NCBI RefSeq assembly: GCF_014646375.1
Contig: NZ_BMNI01000014.1
Span: forward strand, 1 to 51,582
Direction of reading: 5' to 3'
From: Nocardioides phosphati
Lineage (GTDB): Bacteria; Actinomycetota; Actinomycetes; Propionibacteriales; Nocardioidaceae
Length of the DNA stretch: 51,582 bases
The notes below the pieces were generated by a model, which saw nothing but the letters and a program-made list of their open reading frames with translations, did no database searches and was not told where the DNA came from. Positions within the stretch are counted from its first letter, which is position 1, and every line of letters begins with the position of its first letter. The position numbers were made by a program, and so were the translations under genes. Positions 16,189 to 25,601 of this stretch are shown one piece after another.

Positions 16189-17462
16189 TGAGCGAGCAGC
16201 AGGACACGACCCCCTCGGCCGCGCCCACTCCGGGAGCGTCTGCCGACTGGGGACGGGTCGCCGAGGACCGCACCGTCTACGTCCGCACCGCCGAGGGCGA
16301 ACGCGCCGTCGGGCAGTACCCCGAGGGCACGCCCGAGGAAGCGCTGAAGTTCTTCACCGACCGCTTCGACGCGCTGGCCTTCGAGGTCGACCTGCTCGAG
16401 CAGCGGGTCAAGGGCGGTGCGCTGGGGCCCGAGGAGGCCGCCGGCTCGGTGAAGAAGGTCCGCGAGCAGGTTGTCGACGCCCACGCCGTCGGTGACCTCG
16501 ACTCCCTCGTCGCACGGCTCGACGCGCTGGGCCCGGTGATCGCCGAGCAGCGCGAGGTCAAGAAGGCCGAGCGTGCCGCCAAGACCGCGGAGTCGAAGGC
16601 CCGCAAGGAGGAGATCGTCGCCGAGGCCGAGAAGCTCGCGACCTCCCAGGACTGGCGCAACGGCGCCAACCGCCTCCGCGACCTCCTCGAGGAGTGGAAG
16701 GGTCTCCCCCGCCTCGACCGCGCGAGCGACGACACGCTGTGGCGCCGCTTCTCGACCGCCCGCACGTCGTACACCCGTCACCGCAAGGCGCACTTCGCCG
16801 AGCAGAACGAGAAGCGCGACGCCGCCCGGGCGATCAAGGAGAAGCTGGCCGAGCAGGCCGAGGCGCTCGCCGGCTCGACCGACTGGGGCGGCACCGCAGG
16901 CGAGTACCGCCGGCTCATGCAGCAGTGGAAGGCCGCCGGTCCCGCCCCGCGCGAGGTCGACGACAAGCTCTGGAAGCGCTTCCGTGGCGCCCAGGACGCC
17001 TTCTTCGGCGCCCGCGACGCTGCCAACGCCGAGCTGGACCAGGAGTTCGCCGCCAACGCCGAGGTCAAGGAGCAGATCCTCGCCGAGGCCGAGAAGCTGG
17101 TGCCGGTCACCGACCTCGACGCAGCCAAGAAGGCGCTCCGCGACCTGGCCGAGCGCTGGGAGGCCGCGGGCAAGGTCCCGCGCGACCGCATCAAGGAGCT
17201 CGAGGGCCGGATGCGCAAGGTCGAGACGGCCGTGCGCCAGGCCGAGGACGAGGTCTGGAAGAAGTCCGACCCCGAGAAGTCCGCTCGCGCCGAGGGCGTC
17301 GTCGCCCAGCTCGAGGCCGGTATCGCCGAGGTCCAGGCCAAGCTCGACAAGGCGAAGGCGTCGGGCGACGACAAGCGCGTCAAGCAGCTCGAGTCCGACA
17401 TCGCCAACAAGCAGCAGTTCCTGGAGATGGCCCGCAAGGTCAGCTCCGAGTTCTCCGGCTGA
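16188..17462 (+). CDS. DUF349 domain protein (coiled-coil)
   Basis: A 424-residue, highly charged, mostly helical cytosolic protein with repeated DUF349 units: around residues 165-205 (WKGLPRLDRASDDTLWRRF), 240-280 (LMQQWKAAGPAPREVDDKLW) and 318-355 (LAERWEAAGKVPRD). Long coiled-coil segments rich in E, K and A lie between and after them (C-terminal QLEAGIAEVQAKLDKAKA). The role of the family in actinobacteria is unknown; it may interact with nucleic acids or ribosomes. Expected cytosolic. The start lacks a Shine-Dalgarno and follows a -10-like element, suggesting a leaderless message. The AraC gene starts three bases after its stop. Confidence 0.92.
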   Translation: MSEQQDTTPSAAPTPGASADWGRVAEDRTVYVRTAEGERAVGQYPEGTPEEALKFFTDRFDALAFEVDLLEQRVKGGALGPEEAAGSVKKVREQVVDAHAVGDLDSLVARLDALGPVIAEQREVKKAERAAKTAESKARKEEIVAEAEKLATSQDWRNGANRLRDLLEEWKGLPRLDRASDDTLWRRFSTARTSYTRHRKAHFAEQNEKRDAARAIKEKLAEQAEALAGSTDWGGTAGEYRRLMQQWKAAGPAPREVDDKLWKRFRGAQDAFFGARDAANAELDQEFAANAEVKEQILAEAEKLVPVTDLDAAKKALRDLAERWEAAGKVPRDRIKELEGRMRKVETAVRQAEDEVWKKSDPEKSARAEGVVAQLEAGIAEVQAKLDKAKASGDDKRVKQLESDIANKQQFLEMARKVSSEFSG

Positions 17463-17465
17463 GCC

Positions 17466-17942
17466 GTGCTCTCCCCCGCAGACCTCCGGGCGCTGCGGCG
17501 GGCGCGTGACCTCATGGACCGCCGGTACGCCGAGCCACTCGACGTGCCGGCGGTCGCTGCGTCCGCACACATGTCGGCCGGCCACTTCCACCGCAGCTTC
17601 CGCGAGGCGTTCGGCGAGACGCCGTACGGCTATCTGATGACGCGCCGCATCGAGCGGGCGATGACGCTGCTGCGCGGCGGCATGTCCGTCACGGACGCCT
17701 GCTTCGCCGTCGGCTGTACGTCGCTCGGCTCGTTCTCGGCGAGCTTCACGCGGCTGGTCGGCACCACCCCGTCGGCGTACCGTGCCGCCGCGCTCGCGGG
17801 CGACCACGACTGGCTCGCCGCCCTGCCCGGGTGCGTCGCCAAGGTCGTCACGCGGCCCATGCGCCCCGCCGCAGCCGTGCCTGCCGAGGCCGCTGGAGAT
17901 CGGTCAGGATCGGAGAAGCGCACCCCGCCCCCGGCCTCCTAG
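17466..17942 (+). CDS. AraC-family transcriptional regulator
   Basis: A 158-residue regulator with a single recognised part, the AraC double helix-turn-helix DNA-binding domain (about residues 8-105: RDLMDRRYAEPLDVPAVAAS, MSAGHFHRSFREAFGETPYGYL, and TDACFAVGCTSLGSFSASF). There is no N-terminal sensor domain, so it is a short-form AraC protein. The GTG start follows the DUF349 stop by three bases. A VOC-family gene follows 10 bases after its stop; AraC-VOC pairs are common in actinobacteria and suggest that this protein controls the VOC gene. Its TAG stop forms part of the likely -10 element of that gene. Confidence 0.9.
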   Translation: MLSPADLRALRRARDLMDRRYAEPLDVPAVAASAHMSAGHFHRSFREAFGETPYGYLMTRRIERAMTLLRGGMSVTDACFAVGCTSLGSFSASFTRLVGTTPSAYRAAALAGDHDWLAALPGCVAKVVTRPMRPAAAVPAEAAGDRSGSEKRTPPPAS

Positions 17943-17953
17943 GCTCGCTGACA
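17940..17953 (+). promoter_or_regulatory. Leaderless promoter of the VOC gene, overlapping a stop codon
   Basis: TAGGCT at 17940-17945 ends seven bases before the ATG at 17953. The TAG of this hexamer is also the stop codon of the AraC gene. Confidence 0.5.
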
Positions 17954-18360
17954 TGAAGCTCTCACACACGTTCATCACCGTTGACGACCACGACAAGGCC
18001 CTTGCCTTCTACCGCGACCTCCTCGGCTTCACCGTGACCAAGGACGTCTCCATGGGCGACTTCCGCTGGGTCTCGATCGCCGCTCCGGGAACCCCCGACG
18101 TCGAGGTCGTCCTCGAGACCGTCGGCGGCTCCCCCGACACCACTCCGGCCGACCGCGAGGCCCTCTCCGCGCTGCTCGCCAAGGGCCTGCTCCGCGCGAT
18201 CATCGTGGCCGTCGACGATGTCGACGCGGTCTTCGCGAAGCTCGAGGCGGCCGGCGCCGACGTCATCCAGGAGCCCTTCGACCAGCCGTACGGCGTGCGC
18301 GACTGCGCGTTCCGCGACCCGGCCGGCAACATGGTCAGGATCAACCAGCCGCTCGGCTGA
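17953..18360 (+). CDS. VOC-family protein (glyoxalase/bleomycin-resistance fold)
   Basis: A 135-residue protein of the vicinal-oxygen-chelate fold, usually metal-dependent isomerases, dioxygenases or drug-binding proteins. It has two beta-alpha-beta-beta-beta modules: residues about 1-60 (LSHTFITVDDHDKALAFYRD, GFTVTKDV) and about 70-135 (IIVAVDDVDAVFAKLEAAG, QEPFDQPYGVRDCAFRDPAGN, MVRI). Start MKLSH is chosen because it begins the first strand. It follows the AraC gene by 10 bases. Substrate unknown. It converges on relA, with only six bases between the two stop codons and no terminator visible. Confidence 0.9.
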   Translation: MKLSHTFITVDDHDKALAFYRDLLGFTVTKDVSMGDFRWVSIAAPGTPDVEVVLETVGGSPDTTPADREALSALLAKGLLRAIIVAVDDVDAVFAKLEAAGADVIQEPFDQPYGVRDCAFRDPAGNMVRINQPLG

Positions 18361-18366
18361 CCCGCC

Positions 18367-20691
18367 TCAGATCCGGTAGGCGTCGAAGACGCCGGGCACC
18401 CCGCGCACCGCCCGCAGGACGTTGTCGAGGTGCTTGGCGTCGGCCATCTCGAAGCTGAACTTCGACTTCGCCACGCGGTCGCGCGAGGTGCTGAGCGACG
18501 CCGACAGGATGTTCACGTGGGCGTCGGAGAGCGCCATCGTGATGTCCGACAGCAGCCGCGAGCGGTCGAGCGCCTCGACCTGGATGTTGACGAGGTAGGT
18601 CGCCTTGGCGCTGACCTCCCACTCGACCTCGATCAGCCGCTCCGGCTGGCCCTTGAGGTCGGTGGCGTTCGTGCAGTCGGTGCGGTGAACGGAGACTCCG
18701 CCGCCCTTCGTCACGAAGCCGAGGATGTCGTCGGGTGGCACGGGCGTGCAGCACTTCGCGAGCTTGACCCACAGGCCGTCGGCACCCTTGACCAGCACCG
18801 GCACCTCACCGGTGCTGGAGCCGAACGACCGTGGCGTGCGGCCTGTCCGGCCGGTGATCGTGACGCCCTCGGCGAGGTCCTCCGCGGCCCCCTGGTCGCC
18901 GCCGTGCAGCTCGATGACCCGGCGTACGACGGCGGCGGCCGACAGCTGGTGCTCGCCGACCGCGGCGTAGACCGCGGAAACGTCGGCGAGCTTGAAGTGC
19001 GCGGCGACCTCCGAGAGCGCCTCGTGCGACATCAGGCGCTTGAGGGGCAGGCCCTCCTTGCGCATGAGCTTCACGATCTCGTCCTTGCCGTGCTCGATCG
19101 CCTCGTCGCGCCGCTCCTTGGTGAACCAGTGGCGGATCTTGTTGCGCGCACGCGGCGACTTCACGAACGTGAGCCAGTCCTGCGACGGACCGGCGTTGGG
19201 CGCCTTGGAGGTGAAGACCTCCACGACGTCGCCGTTCTCCAGCTGCGACTCCAGCGAGACGAGCCGGCCGTTGACCCGGGCGCCGATCGTGTGGTGCCCG
19301 ACCTCGGTGTGCACGGCGTACGCGAAGTCGACCGGTGACGCCCCGGCGGGCAGCGCGATCACGTCGCCGCGCGGGGTGAAGACGTAGACCTCCGCGCGGT
19401 TCATCTCGAAGCGGAGCGACTCCAGGAACTCCCCCGGGTCCTCGACCTCGGACTGCCAGTCCAGCAGCTGCCGGACCCAGGACATGTCGTCCTTGTCGCC
19501 CAGGCGCTCGGTGTCGACGCCGTTGCGGCCGTCCTCCTTGTACTTCCAGTGGGCTGCCACGCCGTACTCCGCGCGGCGGTGCTGCGCGTAGGTGCGGACC
19601 TGCATCTCCACGGCCTTGCCGTGCGGGCCGATGACCGTCGTGTGCAGCGACTGGTACATGTTGAACTTCGGCATCGCCAGGTAGTCCTTGAACCGCCCCA
19701 GGACGGGGTTCCACCGGGCGTGCAGGACACCGAGGACGGCGTAGCAGTCGCGGTCCTCCTCGACGAGGACACGGATGCCGACGAGGTCGTAGATGTCGGA
19801 GAAGTCGCGGCCGCCGACGATCATCTTCTGGTAGATCGAGTAGTAGTGCTTCGGCCGGCCGGTGACCGTCGCCTTGATCTTCGCCTCGCGCAGGTCCGCC
19901 TCGACCTGGGCGATCACCTCGGCCAGGAACTTGTCGCGTGACGGTGCGCGCTCGGCGACGAGCCGCACGATCTCGTCGTAGATCTTGGGGTGGAGCGTCG
20001 CGAACGAGAGGTCCTCGAGCTCCCACTTGATGGTGTTCATGCCGAGCCGGTGGGCCAGCGGCGCGAAGATGTCGAGCGTCTCGCGGGCCTTGCGCTCCTG
20101 CGTCTCCTGCTTCACGAAGCGCAGCGTGCGCATGTTGTGGAGCCGGTCCGCGAGCTTGATCACGAGGACCCGGATGTCGCGCGACATCGCGACGATCATC
20201 TTGCGGATCGTCTCGGCCTCGGCGTTGGCGCCGTACTGCACCTTGTCGAGCTTCGTGACGCCGTCGACGAGCTGGGCGACCTCCTCGCCGAAGTCGCGCC
20301 GCAGCTCCTCCAGGCTGTACGCCGTGTCCTCGACCGTGTCGTGGAGCAGCGCCGCGCAGAGCGTCGCCTCGGTCATTCCGATGTCGGCGAGGATCGTCGT
20401 CACCGCGAGCGGGTGGGTGATGTACGGGTCACCGCTCTTGCGACGCTGGTCGCGGTGGTAGTGCTCTGCCGTCGTGTAGGCCCGCTCCAGCAGGGCCAGG
20501 TCGGCCTTGGGGTGGCTCGCGCGCACGGAGCGGAAGAGCGGCTCGAGGACCGGGTTGGTGCCCCCGCGCTGGGGCGCACCGATGCGGGCCAGGCGCGTCC
20601 GCATCCGGCGCGCGGACTGCGCGCCGATCGGCTCGGGGGCCGGGGCCTGCGGCGTAGCGGGCACCGGCGTGGTGGAGCTGTCGTCGGTCAC
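18367..20691 (-). CDS. relA: Bifunctional (p)ppGpp synthetase/hydrolase RelA/Rsh
   Basis: A 774-residue long RSH protein that makes and degrades (p)ppGpp in the stringent response. Order: HD hydrolase domain (about 70-240) with [24 protein letters not shown] entry and the intact catalytic LLHDTVEDT (His117, Asp118); synthetase domain (about 270-400) with [12 protein letters not shown] and [14 protein letters not shown] domain (about 430-490, [15 protein letters not shown]); helical and zinc-finger-like region with [11 protein letters not shown] (about 645-656); and a C-terminal ACT domain (about 695-774). Both catalytic sites look complete, so it should be bifunctional. It starts at GTG 20691, with a -10-like TAGGAT six bases upstream. 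Confidence 0.97.
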   Translation of the reverse strand: MTDDSSTTPVPATPQAPAPEPIGAQSARRMRTRLARIGAPQRGGTNPVLEPLFRSVRASHPKADLALLERAYTTAEHYHRDQRRKSGDPYITHPLAVTTILADIGMTEATLCAALLHDTVEDTAYSLEELRRDFGEEVAQLVDGVTKLDKVQYGANAEAETIRKMIVAMSRDIRVLVIKLADRLHNMRTLRFVKQETQERKARETLDIFAPLAHRLGMNTIKWELEDLSFATLHPKIYDEIVRLVAERAPSRDKFLAEVIAQVEADLREAKIKATVTGRPKHYYSIYQKMIVGGRDFSDIYDLVGIRVLVEEDRDCYAVLGVLHARWNPVLGRFKDYLAMPKFNMYQSLHTTVIGPHGKAVEMQVRTYAQHRRAEYGVAAHWKYKEDGRNGVDTERLGDKDDMSWVRQLLDWQSEVEDPGEFLESLRFEMNRAEVYVFTPRGDVIALPAGASPVDFAYAVHTEVGHHTIGARVNGRLVSLESQLENGDVVEVFTSKAPNAGPSQDWLTFVKSPRARNKIRHWFTKERRDEAIEHGKDEIVKLMRKEGLPLKRLMSHEALSEVAAHFKLADVSAVYAAVGEHQLSAAAVVRRVIELHGGDQGAAEDLAEGVTITGRTGRTPRSFGSSTGEVPVLVKGADGLWVKLAKCCTPVPPDDILGFVTKGGGVSVHRTDCTNATDLKGQPERLIEVEWEVSAKATYLVNIQVEALDRSRLLSDITMALSDAHVNILSASLSTSRDRVAKSKFSFEMADAKHLDNVLRAVRGVPGVFDAYRI

Positions 20692-20703
20692 CTTTTCATC
20701 CTA
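20689..20703 (-). promoter_or_regulatory. Leaderless promoter of relA
   Basis: TAGGAT (complement of 20698-20703) ends six bases before the GTG start at 20691. AGGA within it could also serve as a ribosome binding site, so the leaderless reading is not exclusive. Confidence 0.45.
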
Positions 20704-20756
20704 GGGGCCACCACCCTCCCGCCGTACGCCGAGTGGTGACTCCCGTCATACGCCGA

Positions 20757-20794
20757 AGGCCCCGTGCCGCAGGCGAACCTGCGGCACGGGGCCT
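20757..20794 (-). terminator. Terminator of the GAPDH gene
   Basis: A perfect 17-bp stem (20757-20773 with 20778-20794) with a four-base loop, UUCG on the minus-strand RNA, 25 bases after the GAPDH stop. There is no T-run. A second small palindrome (20808-20825) spans the stop codon itself. Confidence 0.88.
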
Positions 20795-20818
20795 GTCGAG
20801 GTGACGTGCCTGACTCCG

Positions 20819-22252
20819 TCAGGCAGTCGGGAAGAGCGGGTACTCCACGCCGGAGATGTGCTGGACCACGCGGACCACCTGGCACGAGTAGCCGAACTCG
20901 TTGTCGTACCAGAGGTAGGCGATGGCGTTGGTGCCGTTCACGATGGTCGCGTTGGCGTCGAAGATCGAGGCGTGGCGCGAGCCGACGAAGTCGGTCGAGA
21001 CGGCGTCGTTGGACGTGGTGAAGTCGATCTGGCGCTTGAGGTCGGAGTGCAGCGACGCGTTGCGCATGAAGTCGTTGAGCTCCTCCTTCGTCGTCTCGCG
21101 CTTCAGCGTCAGGTTGAGGATCGCCATCGACACGTCCGGGGTGGGGACGCGGATCGACGAGCCCGAGATGTGGGCGCCGAAGTCCGGCATCGCCTTCTTG
21201 ATCGCGGAGGCGGCACCGGTCTCGGTGAGCACCATGTTGAGCGGCGCCGAGCGGCCACGACGGTCGCCCTTGTGGAAGTTGTCCAGGAGGTTCTGGTCGT
21301 TGGTGAACGAGTGGACCGTCTCCACGTGGCCGTGCACGATGCCGAACTCGTCCTCGATCGCCTTGAGCGGCGGGACGATCGCGTTGGTCGTGCAGGAGGC
21401 GCACGACAGGATGTTGTCGCTGGCCTCGATCGTGTTGTGGTTGACGCCGTGGACGATGTTCTTGACGTCGCCCTTGCCCGGCGCCGTCAGGACGACCTTG
21501 GCGACACCCGGGCGCAGGTGGTTGGAGAGACCCTCGCGGTCACGCCACTTGCCCGTGTTGTCGATGAGGATCGCGTCGTTGATGCCGTACTCCGTGTAGT
21601 CGACCTCGGAGGGGTCGTTGGAGTAGATGAACTGGATCTCCACGCCGTTGGCGATGATGACGTTGCGCTCTTCGTCGATCGAGATCGAGCCGTTGAACTG
21701 GCCGTGGATCGAGTCGCGGCGCAGCAGCGAGGCGCGCTTCTTGAGGTCGTCGTCGGAGCCCTTGCGCACGACGACGGCGCGCAGGCGCAGGCCGTTGCCC
21801 GAGCCGGACTTCTCGATGAGCAGGCGGGCCAGGAGGCGGCCGATGCGGCCGAAGCCGTAGAGGACCACGTCCGTCGAGCCCTCGCGGACCAGCTTGTTGT
21901 CGCCCGTGGCGCCGGCGACGGCCGCGGTCACGAACTCCTCGAGGGTCTTGCCCTGGCCGTCCTCGGCGTACGCGAGGGCGAGCTTGCCGATGTCGACGCG
22001 GGAGGGGCCGAGGTCGAGGCCGGCGAGGATCTGCAGGATCGGGAACGTGTCCTCGATGCCCAGCTCCTTGCCCACGATCTGGCGGACGTACTTGTGGGTC
22101 TTCAGGATGCTGATGACCGACTTGTTCACCAGCGACCGGCTGTGCACCAGGACGGTGACGTCGCGCTCACGGTAGAGCTGGCCGATGATCGGGATCATCG
22201 CCTCGGCCAGGGCCTCCCGGCGCTTCCAGTCGGCGAAGTGGTCAGACGTCAC
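20819..22252 (-). CDS. Glyceraldehyde-3-phosphate dehydrogenase, long GapB-like type
   Basis: A 477-residue GAPDH catalysing the reversible oxidation of glyceraldehyde 3-phosphate to 1,3-bisphosphoglycerate. Unlike the classical enzyme (about 335 residues) it has an N-terminal extension of about 125 residues. The Rossmann motif YGFGRIGR is at about 132-139; the catalytic SCASCTTNA motif puts the nucleophile at Cys287; the catalytic His is expected in the EHVET-like HGHVETVHSF segment (about 308-317). The C-terminal WYDNEFGYS is intact. This long form resembles Corynebacterium glutamicum GapB, which works in the gluconeogenic direction; the same role here is inferred. GTG start 44 bases after the apt stop, with a purine-rich GAGAAAGAG upstream. 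A strong terminator follows. Confidence 0.92.
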   Translation of the reverse strand: MTSDHFADWKRREALAEAMIPIIGQLYRERDVTVLVHSRSLVNKSVISILKTHKYVRQIVGKELGIEDTFPILQILAGLDLGPSRVDIGKLALAYAEDGQGKTLEEFVTAAVAGATGDNKLVREGSTDVVLYGFGRIGRLLARLLIEKSGSGNGLRLRAVVVRKGSDDDLKKRASLLRRDSIHGQFNGSISIDEERNVIIANGVEIQFIYSNDPSEVDYTEYGINDAILIDNTGKWRDREGLSNHLRPGVAKVVLTAPGKGDVKNIVHGVNHNTIEASDNILSCASCTTNAIVPPLKAIEDEFGIVHGHVETVHSFTNDQNLLDNFHKGDRRGRSAPLNMVLTETGAASAIKKAMPDFGAHISGSSIRVPTPDVSMAILNLTLKRETTKEELNDFMRNASLHSDLKRQIDFTTSNDAVSTDFVGSRHASIFDANATIVNGTNAIAYLWYDNEFGYSCQVVRVVQHISGVEYPLFPTA

Positions 22253-22296
22253 GTCAGTGCTTCTCTTTCTCGAACGGTTCAGTGAGGTTCAGGCGG

Positions 22297-22860
22297 TCAG
22301 ACGGTACCGAGGGAGGTGACCGTCAGGCCCGGATTCGTCTCGCGTCCCGGAAGGAACGTGAGCTCCAGCAGGACCGAGACGGCGTGGACGGTGCCCCCGC
22401 AGGACTCGACGAGCTCGCGCGTGGCCGCGACGGTGCCGCCGGTGGCCAGCACGTCGTCGACCAGGAGCACCCGCTCGCCCGGCTGGACCGCGTCCTGGTG
22501 GATCTCCAGGGTGGCTTCGCCGTACTCGAGGGCATACGACACGGCGTGGGTCTCACGCGGCAGCTTGCCCGCCTTGCGCACCGGGACGAACCCGGCTCCG
22601 AGGGCGAGGGCGACAGGGGCGGCGAGGATGAACCCGCGCGCCTCCATGCCCACGACCTTGTCAACGATGACGTTGCCGTCCTCGTCACGTCCAGCAGATG
22701 CGAGAGCCGTCACAACCGCCGTGAACGCGTCGTGGTCGGCGAGCATCGGGGTGATGTCCTTGAACATCACGCCCGGCTGCGGGTAGTCGACGACGTCGAT
22801 CACGCACGCGGAGAGAGCCCGCTCGACCTCGTCACGCACCTCCGGGGCGAGCACGCTCAT
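22297..22860 (-). CDS. apt: Adenine phosphoribosyltransferase
   Basis: A 187-residue purine salvage enzyme converting adenine and PRPP to AMP and pyrophosphate. It shows the family N-terminus (YPQPGVMFKDITPML, about 26-40), EARGFILAAPVA (about 73-84), and the PRPP-binding loop RVLLVDDVLATGGT (about 130-143). The ATG overlaps the secF stop by four bases (ATGA), so it is translationally coupled to secF. The order secD-secF-apt-rel is conserved in actinobacteria. Confidence 0.96.
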   Translation of the reverse strand: MSVLAPEVRDEVERALSACVIDVVDYPQPGVMFKDITPMLADHDAFTAVVTALASAGRDEDGNVIVDKVVGMEARGFILAAPVALALGAGFVPVRKAGKLPRETHAVSYALEYGEATLEIHQDAVQPGERVLLVDDVLATGGTVAATRELVESCGGTVHAVSVLLELTFLPGRETNPGLTVTSLGTV

Positions 22861-24056
22861 CGGCCGTCGTCCTCGAGCTCCTCCGGGAGGTTCTCCTGCT
22901 CCTTGAGGTAGCCCTTCGGCAGCCGGTCGCGCGTCATCGGCCGCTGGGCCGCCGCGCGCTGCTGCTCGGGGTCGATGCCGTGGCGGGCCTGCTCCAGCGC
23001 CGTGGTCGTCGGGTCGGCGTAGACCGGCATGCCCTCGGCGAACGACGGCACGCTGGCGTACGGGTCGACCGCGGCCCGACGGGCGGCGGCGCGGCGGTTG
23101 ATCGCCTCGACGTCGCCGTCGTTGCGCTTGAGCTGCACCACGAGCGGGGTCGCGATGAAGATCGAGGAGTACGCACCCGCGGCCATGCCGACGAAGAGCG
23201 CGAGCGCGAGGTCCTTGAGCGAGCCCGAGCCGAGCTGCACGACGCCGGCGTAGAGGATCGCGGCGACGGGCAGCAGCGCCACGATCGACGTGTTGATCGA
23301 GCGCACCAGGGTCTGGTTGACGGCGAGGTTGGCGCCCTCGGCGTACGACCGGCTGGCGGCCTTGCCGCCGGTGGTGTTCTCACGGACCTTGTCGAAGACG
23401 ACGACCGTGTCGTAGAGCGAGAAGCCGAGGATCGTCAGGATGCCGGTGACCGTCGCCGGTGACACCTCGAAGCCGGACAGCGCGTAGATGCCGACGGTGA
23501 TGACGAGGTCGTGGGCAAGCGCCACGATCGCGGCCACGGACATCTTCCACTCGCGGAAGTACGCCCAGATGAAGAGCACCACGATGACCAGGAAGACGAT
23601 CAGGCCGAGGATCGCCCGGTTGAGGACGTCCTTGCCCCAGCTCGAGCCGATCGAGTCGTGGGAGATGTCGCCGACGTGGATGCCGACCGCCTTCGCCATG
23701 GCGGACTTCACCTTGGTGATGTCGTCGCTGGACAGCGGCTCGGTCTGGACGAGGATCGCCTTCTCGCCGGAGGTCGTGACGACCGGCTGCTCGGCGTCCT
23801 TGATGCCGAGGCCCGCCACCACGTCGCGGAGCTTGTCGGCGTTGTGCTGGGTCACCTTCTCCGAGGGCAGGCTGACGGAGTACTCCGTGCCGCCGACGAA
23901 CTCGATGCCGAGGTTGAGGCCCCGGACGACGAGGCCGCTGATCGCGACGATGACGATGACCGCCGAGATGGCGTACCATCGCTTCCAGCGACCGACGAAG
24001 TCGATCGACCTGTGACCGTTGTAGAGGTCGTTGCCGAGGCGCGAGAACTTGCCCAT
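22857..24056 (-). CDS. secF: Protein translocase subunit SecF
   Basis: A 399-residue membrane protein that with SecD and YajC uses the proton gradient to drive late steps of Sec export. There are six membrane segments: TM1 about 28-46, then an external domain to about 160 (VEFVGGTEYSVSLPSEK), and TM2-6 between about 165 and 315, including the signature LGFSLYDTVVVFDKVREN (about 210-227). A cytosolic C-terminal tail (about 315-399) is longer than in E. coli. Its ATG overlaps the secD stop by one base (TGATG). Confidence 0.96.
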   Translation of the reverse strand: MGKFSRLGNDLYNGHRSIDFVGRWKRWYAISAVIVIVAISGLVVRGLNLGIEFVGGTEYSVSLPSEKVTQHNADKLRDVVAGLGIKDAEQPVVTTSGEKAILVQTEPLSSDDITKVKSAMAKAVGIHVGDISHDSIGSSWGKDVLNRAILGLIVFLVIVVLFIWAYFREWKMSVAAIVALAHDLVITVGIYALSGFEVSPATVTGILTILGFSLYDTVVVFDKVRENTTGGKAASRSYAEGANLAVNQTLVRSINTSIVALLPVAAILYAGVVQLGSGSLKDLALALFVGMAAGAYSSIFIATPLVVQLKRNDGDVEAINRRAAARRAAVDPYASVPSFAEGMPVYADPTTTALEQARHGIDPEQQRAAAQRPMTRDRLPKGYLKEQENLPEELEDDGR

Positions 24057-25600
24057 CAGGCAGCCCCTCCCGTGATCGCTGCAGACGCCGGAGCGTCGAC
24101 GCCGAGCGTCTCCGTGCCGAGGCCCGAGAGCTTGTGGCCGGAACTGAAGAAGTGGAACCGGCCCAGCCAGGAGACCGCCGGCTTGGTGAACCAGAAGAAG
24201 ATCGCGAGGTCGATGACCGTCGACAGGCCCAGGGTGAAGGCGAAGCCGCGGACCTCGTCGATCGCGAAGATGTAGAGGACGAGCGCCGCCGACAGCGAGA
24301 CCGCGTCGGCCGCCAGGCAGGTGTTCCGCGCTCGGACCCAGCCCGCTTCGACCGCGACGCGCATCGTCTTGCCGTCGCGCATCTCGTCACGGATGCGTTC
24401 GAAGAAGACGATGAAGGAGTCAGCGGTGATGCCGACCGCCACGATCAGACCGGCGATGCCCGGCAGGGAGAGCGTGAAGCCCGCACCCGCCAGCAGCAGC
24501 ACCATGGCGTACGTCGACAGGCCGGCTGCGATGAGCGAGGCGATGACGACGAGGCCGAGGCCGCGGTAGTAGAGCAGGCAGTAGAGCATGACGAGCGCGA
24601 GGCCGACGATGCCCGCCCAGATGCCTGCGGAGAGCTGGTTGCCAGCGAGCGAGGGGCCAATCGTCTCGTTCTTCGGGTCGGACTCGAAGGCGACCGGCAG
24701 CGCACCGAACTTGAGGCTGGTGGCGAGGTCGGTGGCCTCGCGGAGGGAGCGCTGGCCCGTGATGCTCGAGCGCGAGCTGAGGTTGCCATCGACCATGCTC
24801 GGCGTCTGCAGCACCTTGCCGTCGAGGACGATGGCGAACGCCTCCTGGCCGTTGGAGTAGAGCGCCTTCGAGACCTTCAGGAACCGTGCCGCGCCGTCCT
24901 TCTTGAGGCGGAGGTCGACGAGGTAGTCGACCGCGTTCTGTCCCTGGCCGGCGCTCGCGTTGGAGAGGTCCTTGCCCTCGACAGGAGCCGCGGAGAGGAG
25001 GAACTTCCTGCCGTTGGCGTCACAGGCGACCATGGGCGTGCCCGGCGCATCGACGTCCTCGGAGGCCGACTTCTCACCGCTCTGCAGCGCAGCGCCGCCG
25101 CCCGGCGGACACGTGCTCTGCTCGAAGCGGGTCACCCAGGCGGCCGGCGGGGCCTTGCGCCACGCGAGCGCCTCCTCGGCGCGACCGCTGGCCTTGGCAG
25201 GCGTGCCGCCCCCGGTCGCGCACGGCCCGGGGTTTTCCGACGAGCACGCGATCAGGCGGAAGCCGAGCCGAGCCTGCCGCTGGACGATGTCGACCAGCTT
25301 CTGGTTGGACTTGCCCGGGATCGAGACGACCACGTTGCGGTTGCCCTGGCTGGAGACGTTGGCCTCGGCCACGCCGGAGCCGTTGACGCGCTGGTTGATG
25401 ATCTTGACGGCCTCGGCCATCGCGTCGGGCTTCACGTTGGCCTCCTTGGCGCGCAGCGTGATGCGCTGGCCGCCCTGGAGGTCGAGCCCGAGCTCGGGCT
25501 TCCACGTGCCACCGATGGCCACGAGACCGAAGAGCACGCCGAGACCGGCGAGGAAGAGGATGAGGGTGCGGCCGGGCCGCGCCACCTTTGCTGCTGCCAC
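24056..25600 (-). CDS. secD: Protein translocase subunit SecD
   Basis: A 514-residue partner of SecF. The N-terminal membrane segment is at about 10-28, then LGLDLQGGQRITL (about 38-50). The periplasmic-side P1 region (about 55-320) contains an actinobacteria-like insertion with FEQSTCPPGGG. Five more helices (about 330-480) include the motif GITADSFIVFFERIRDEMR (in about 390-408). The start is a GTG at 25600 one base after the yajC stop with GGAGG six bases upstream; any longer version reads through yajC in another frame. Part of yajC-secD-secF-apt. Confidence 0.95.
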   Translation of the reverse strand: MAAAKVARPGRTLILFLAGLGVLFGLVAIGGTWKPELGLDLQGGQRITLRAKEANVKPDAMAEAVKIINQRVNGSGVAEANVSSQGNRNVVVSIPGKSNQKLVDIVQRQARLGFRLIACSSENPGPCATGGGTPAKASGRAEEALAWRKAPPAAWVTRFEQSTCPPGGGAALQSGEKSASEDVDAPGTPMVACDANGRKFLLSAAPVEGKDLSNASAGQGQNAVDYLVDLRLKKDGAARFLKVSKALYSNGQEAFAIVLDGKVLQTPSMVDGNLSSRSSITGQRSLREATDLATSLKFGALPVAFESDPKNETIGPSLAGNQLSAGIWAGIVGLALVMLYCLLYYRGLGLVVIASLIAAGLSTYAMVLLLAGAGFTLSLPGIAGLIVAVGITADSFIVFFERIRDEMRDGKTMRVAVEAGWVRARNTCLAADAVSLSAALVLYIFAIDEVRGFAFTLGLSTVIDLAIFFWFTKPAVSWLGRFHFFSSGHKLSGLGTETLGVDAPASAAITGGAA

Positions 25601-25601
25601 G

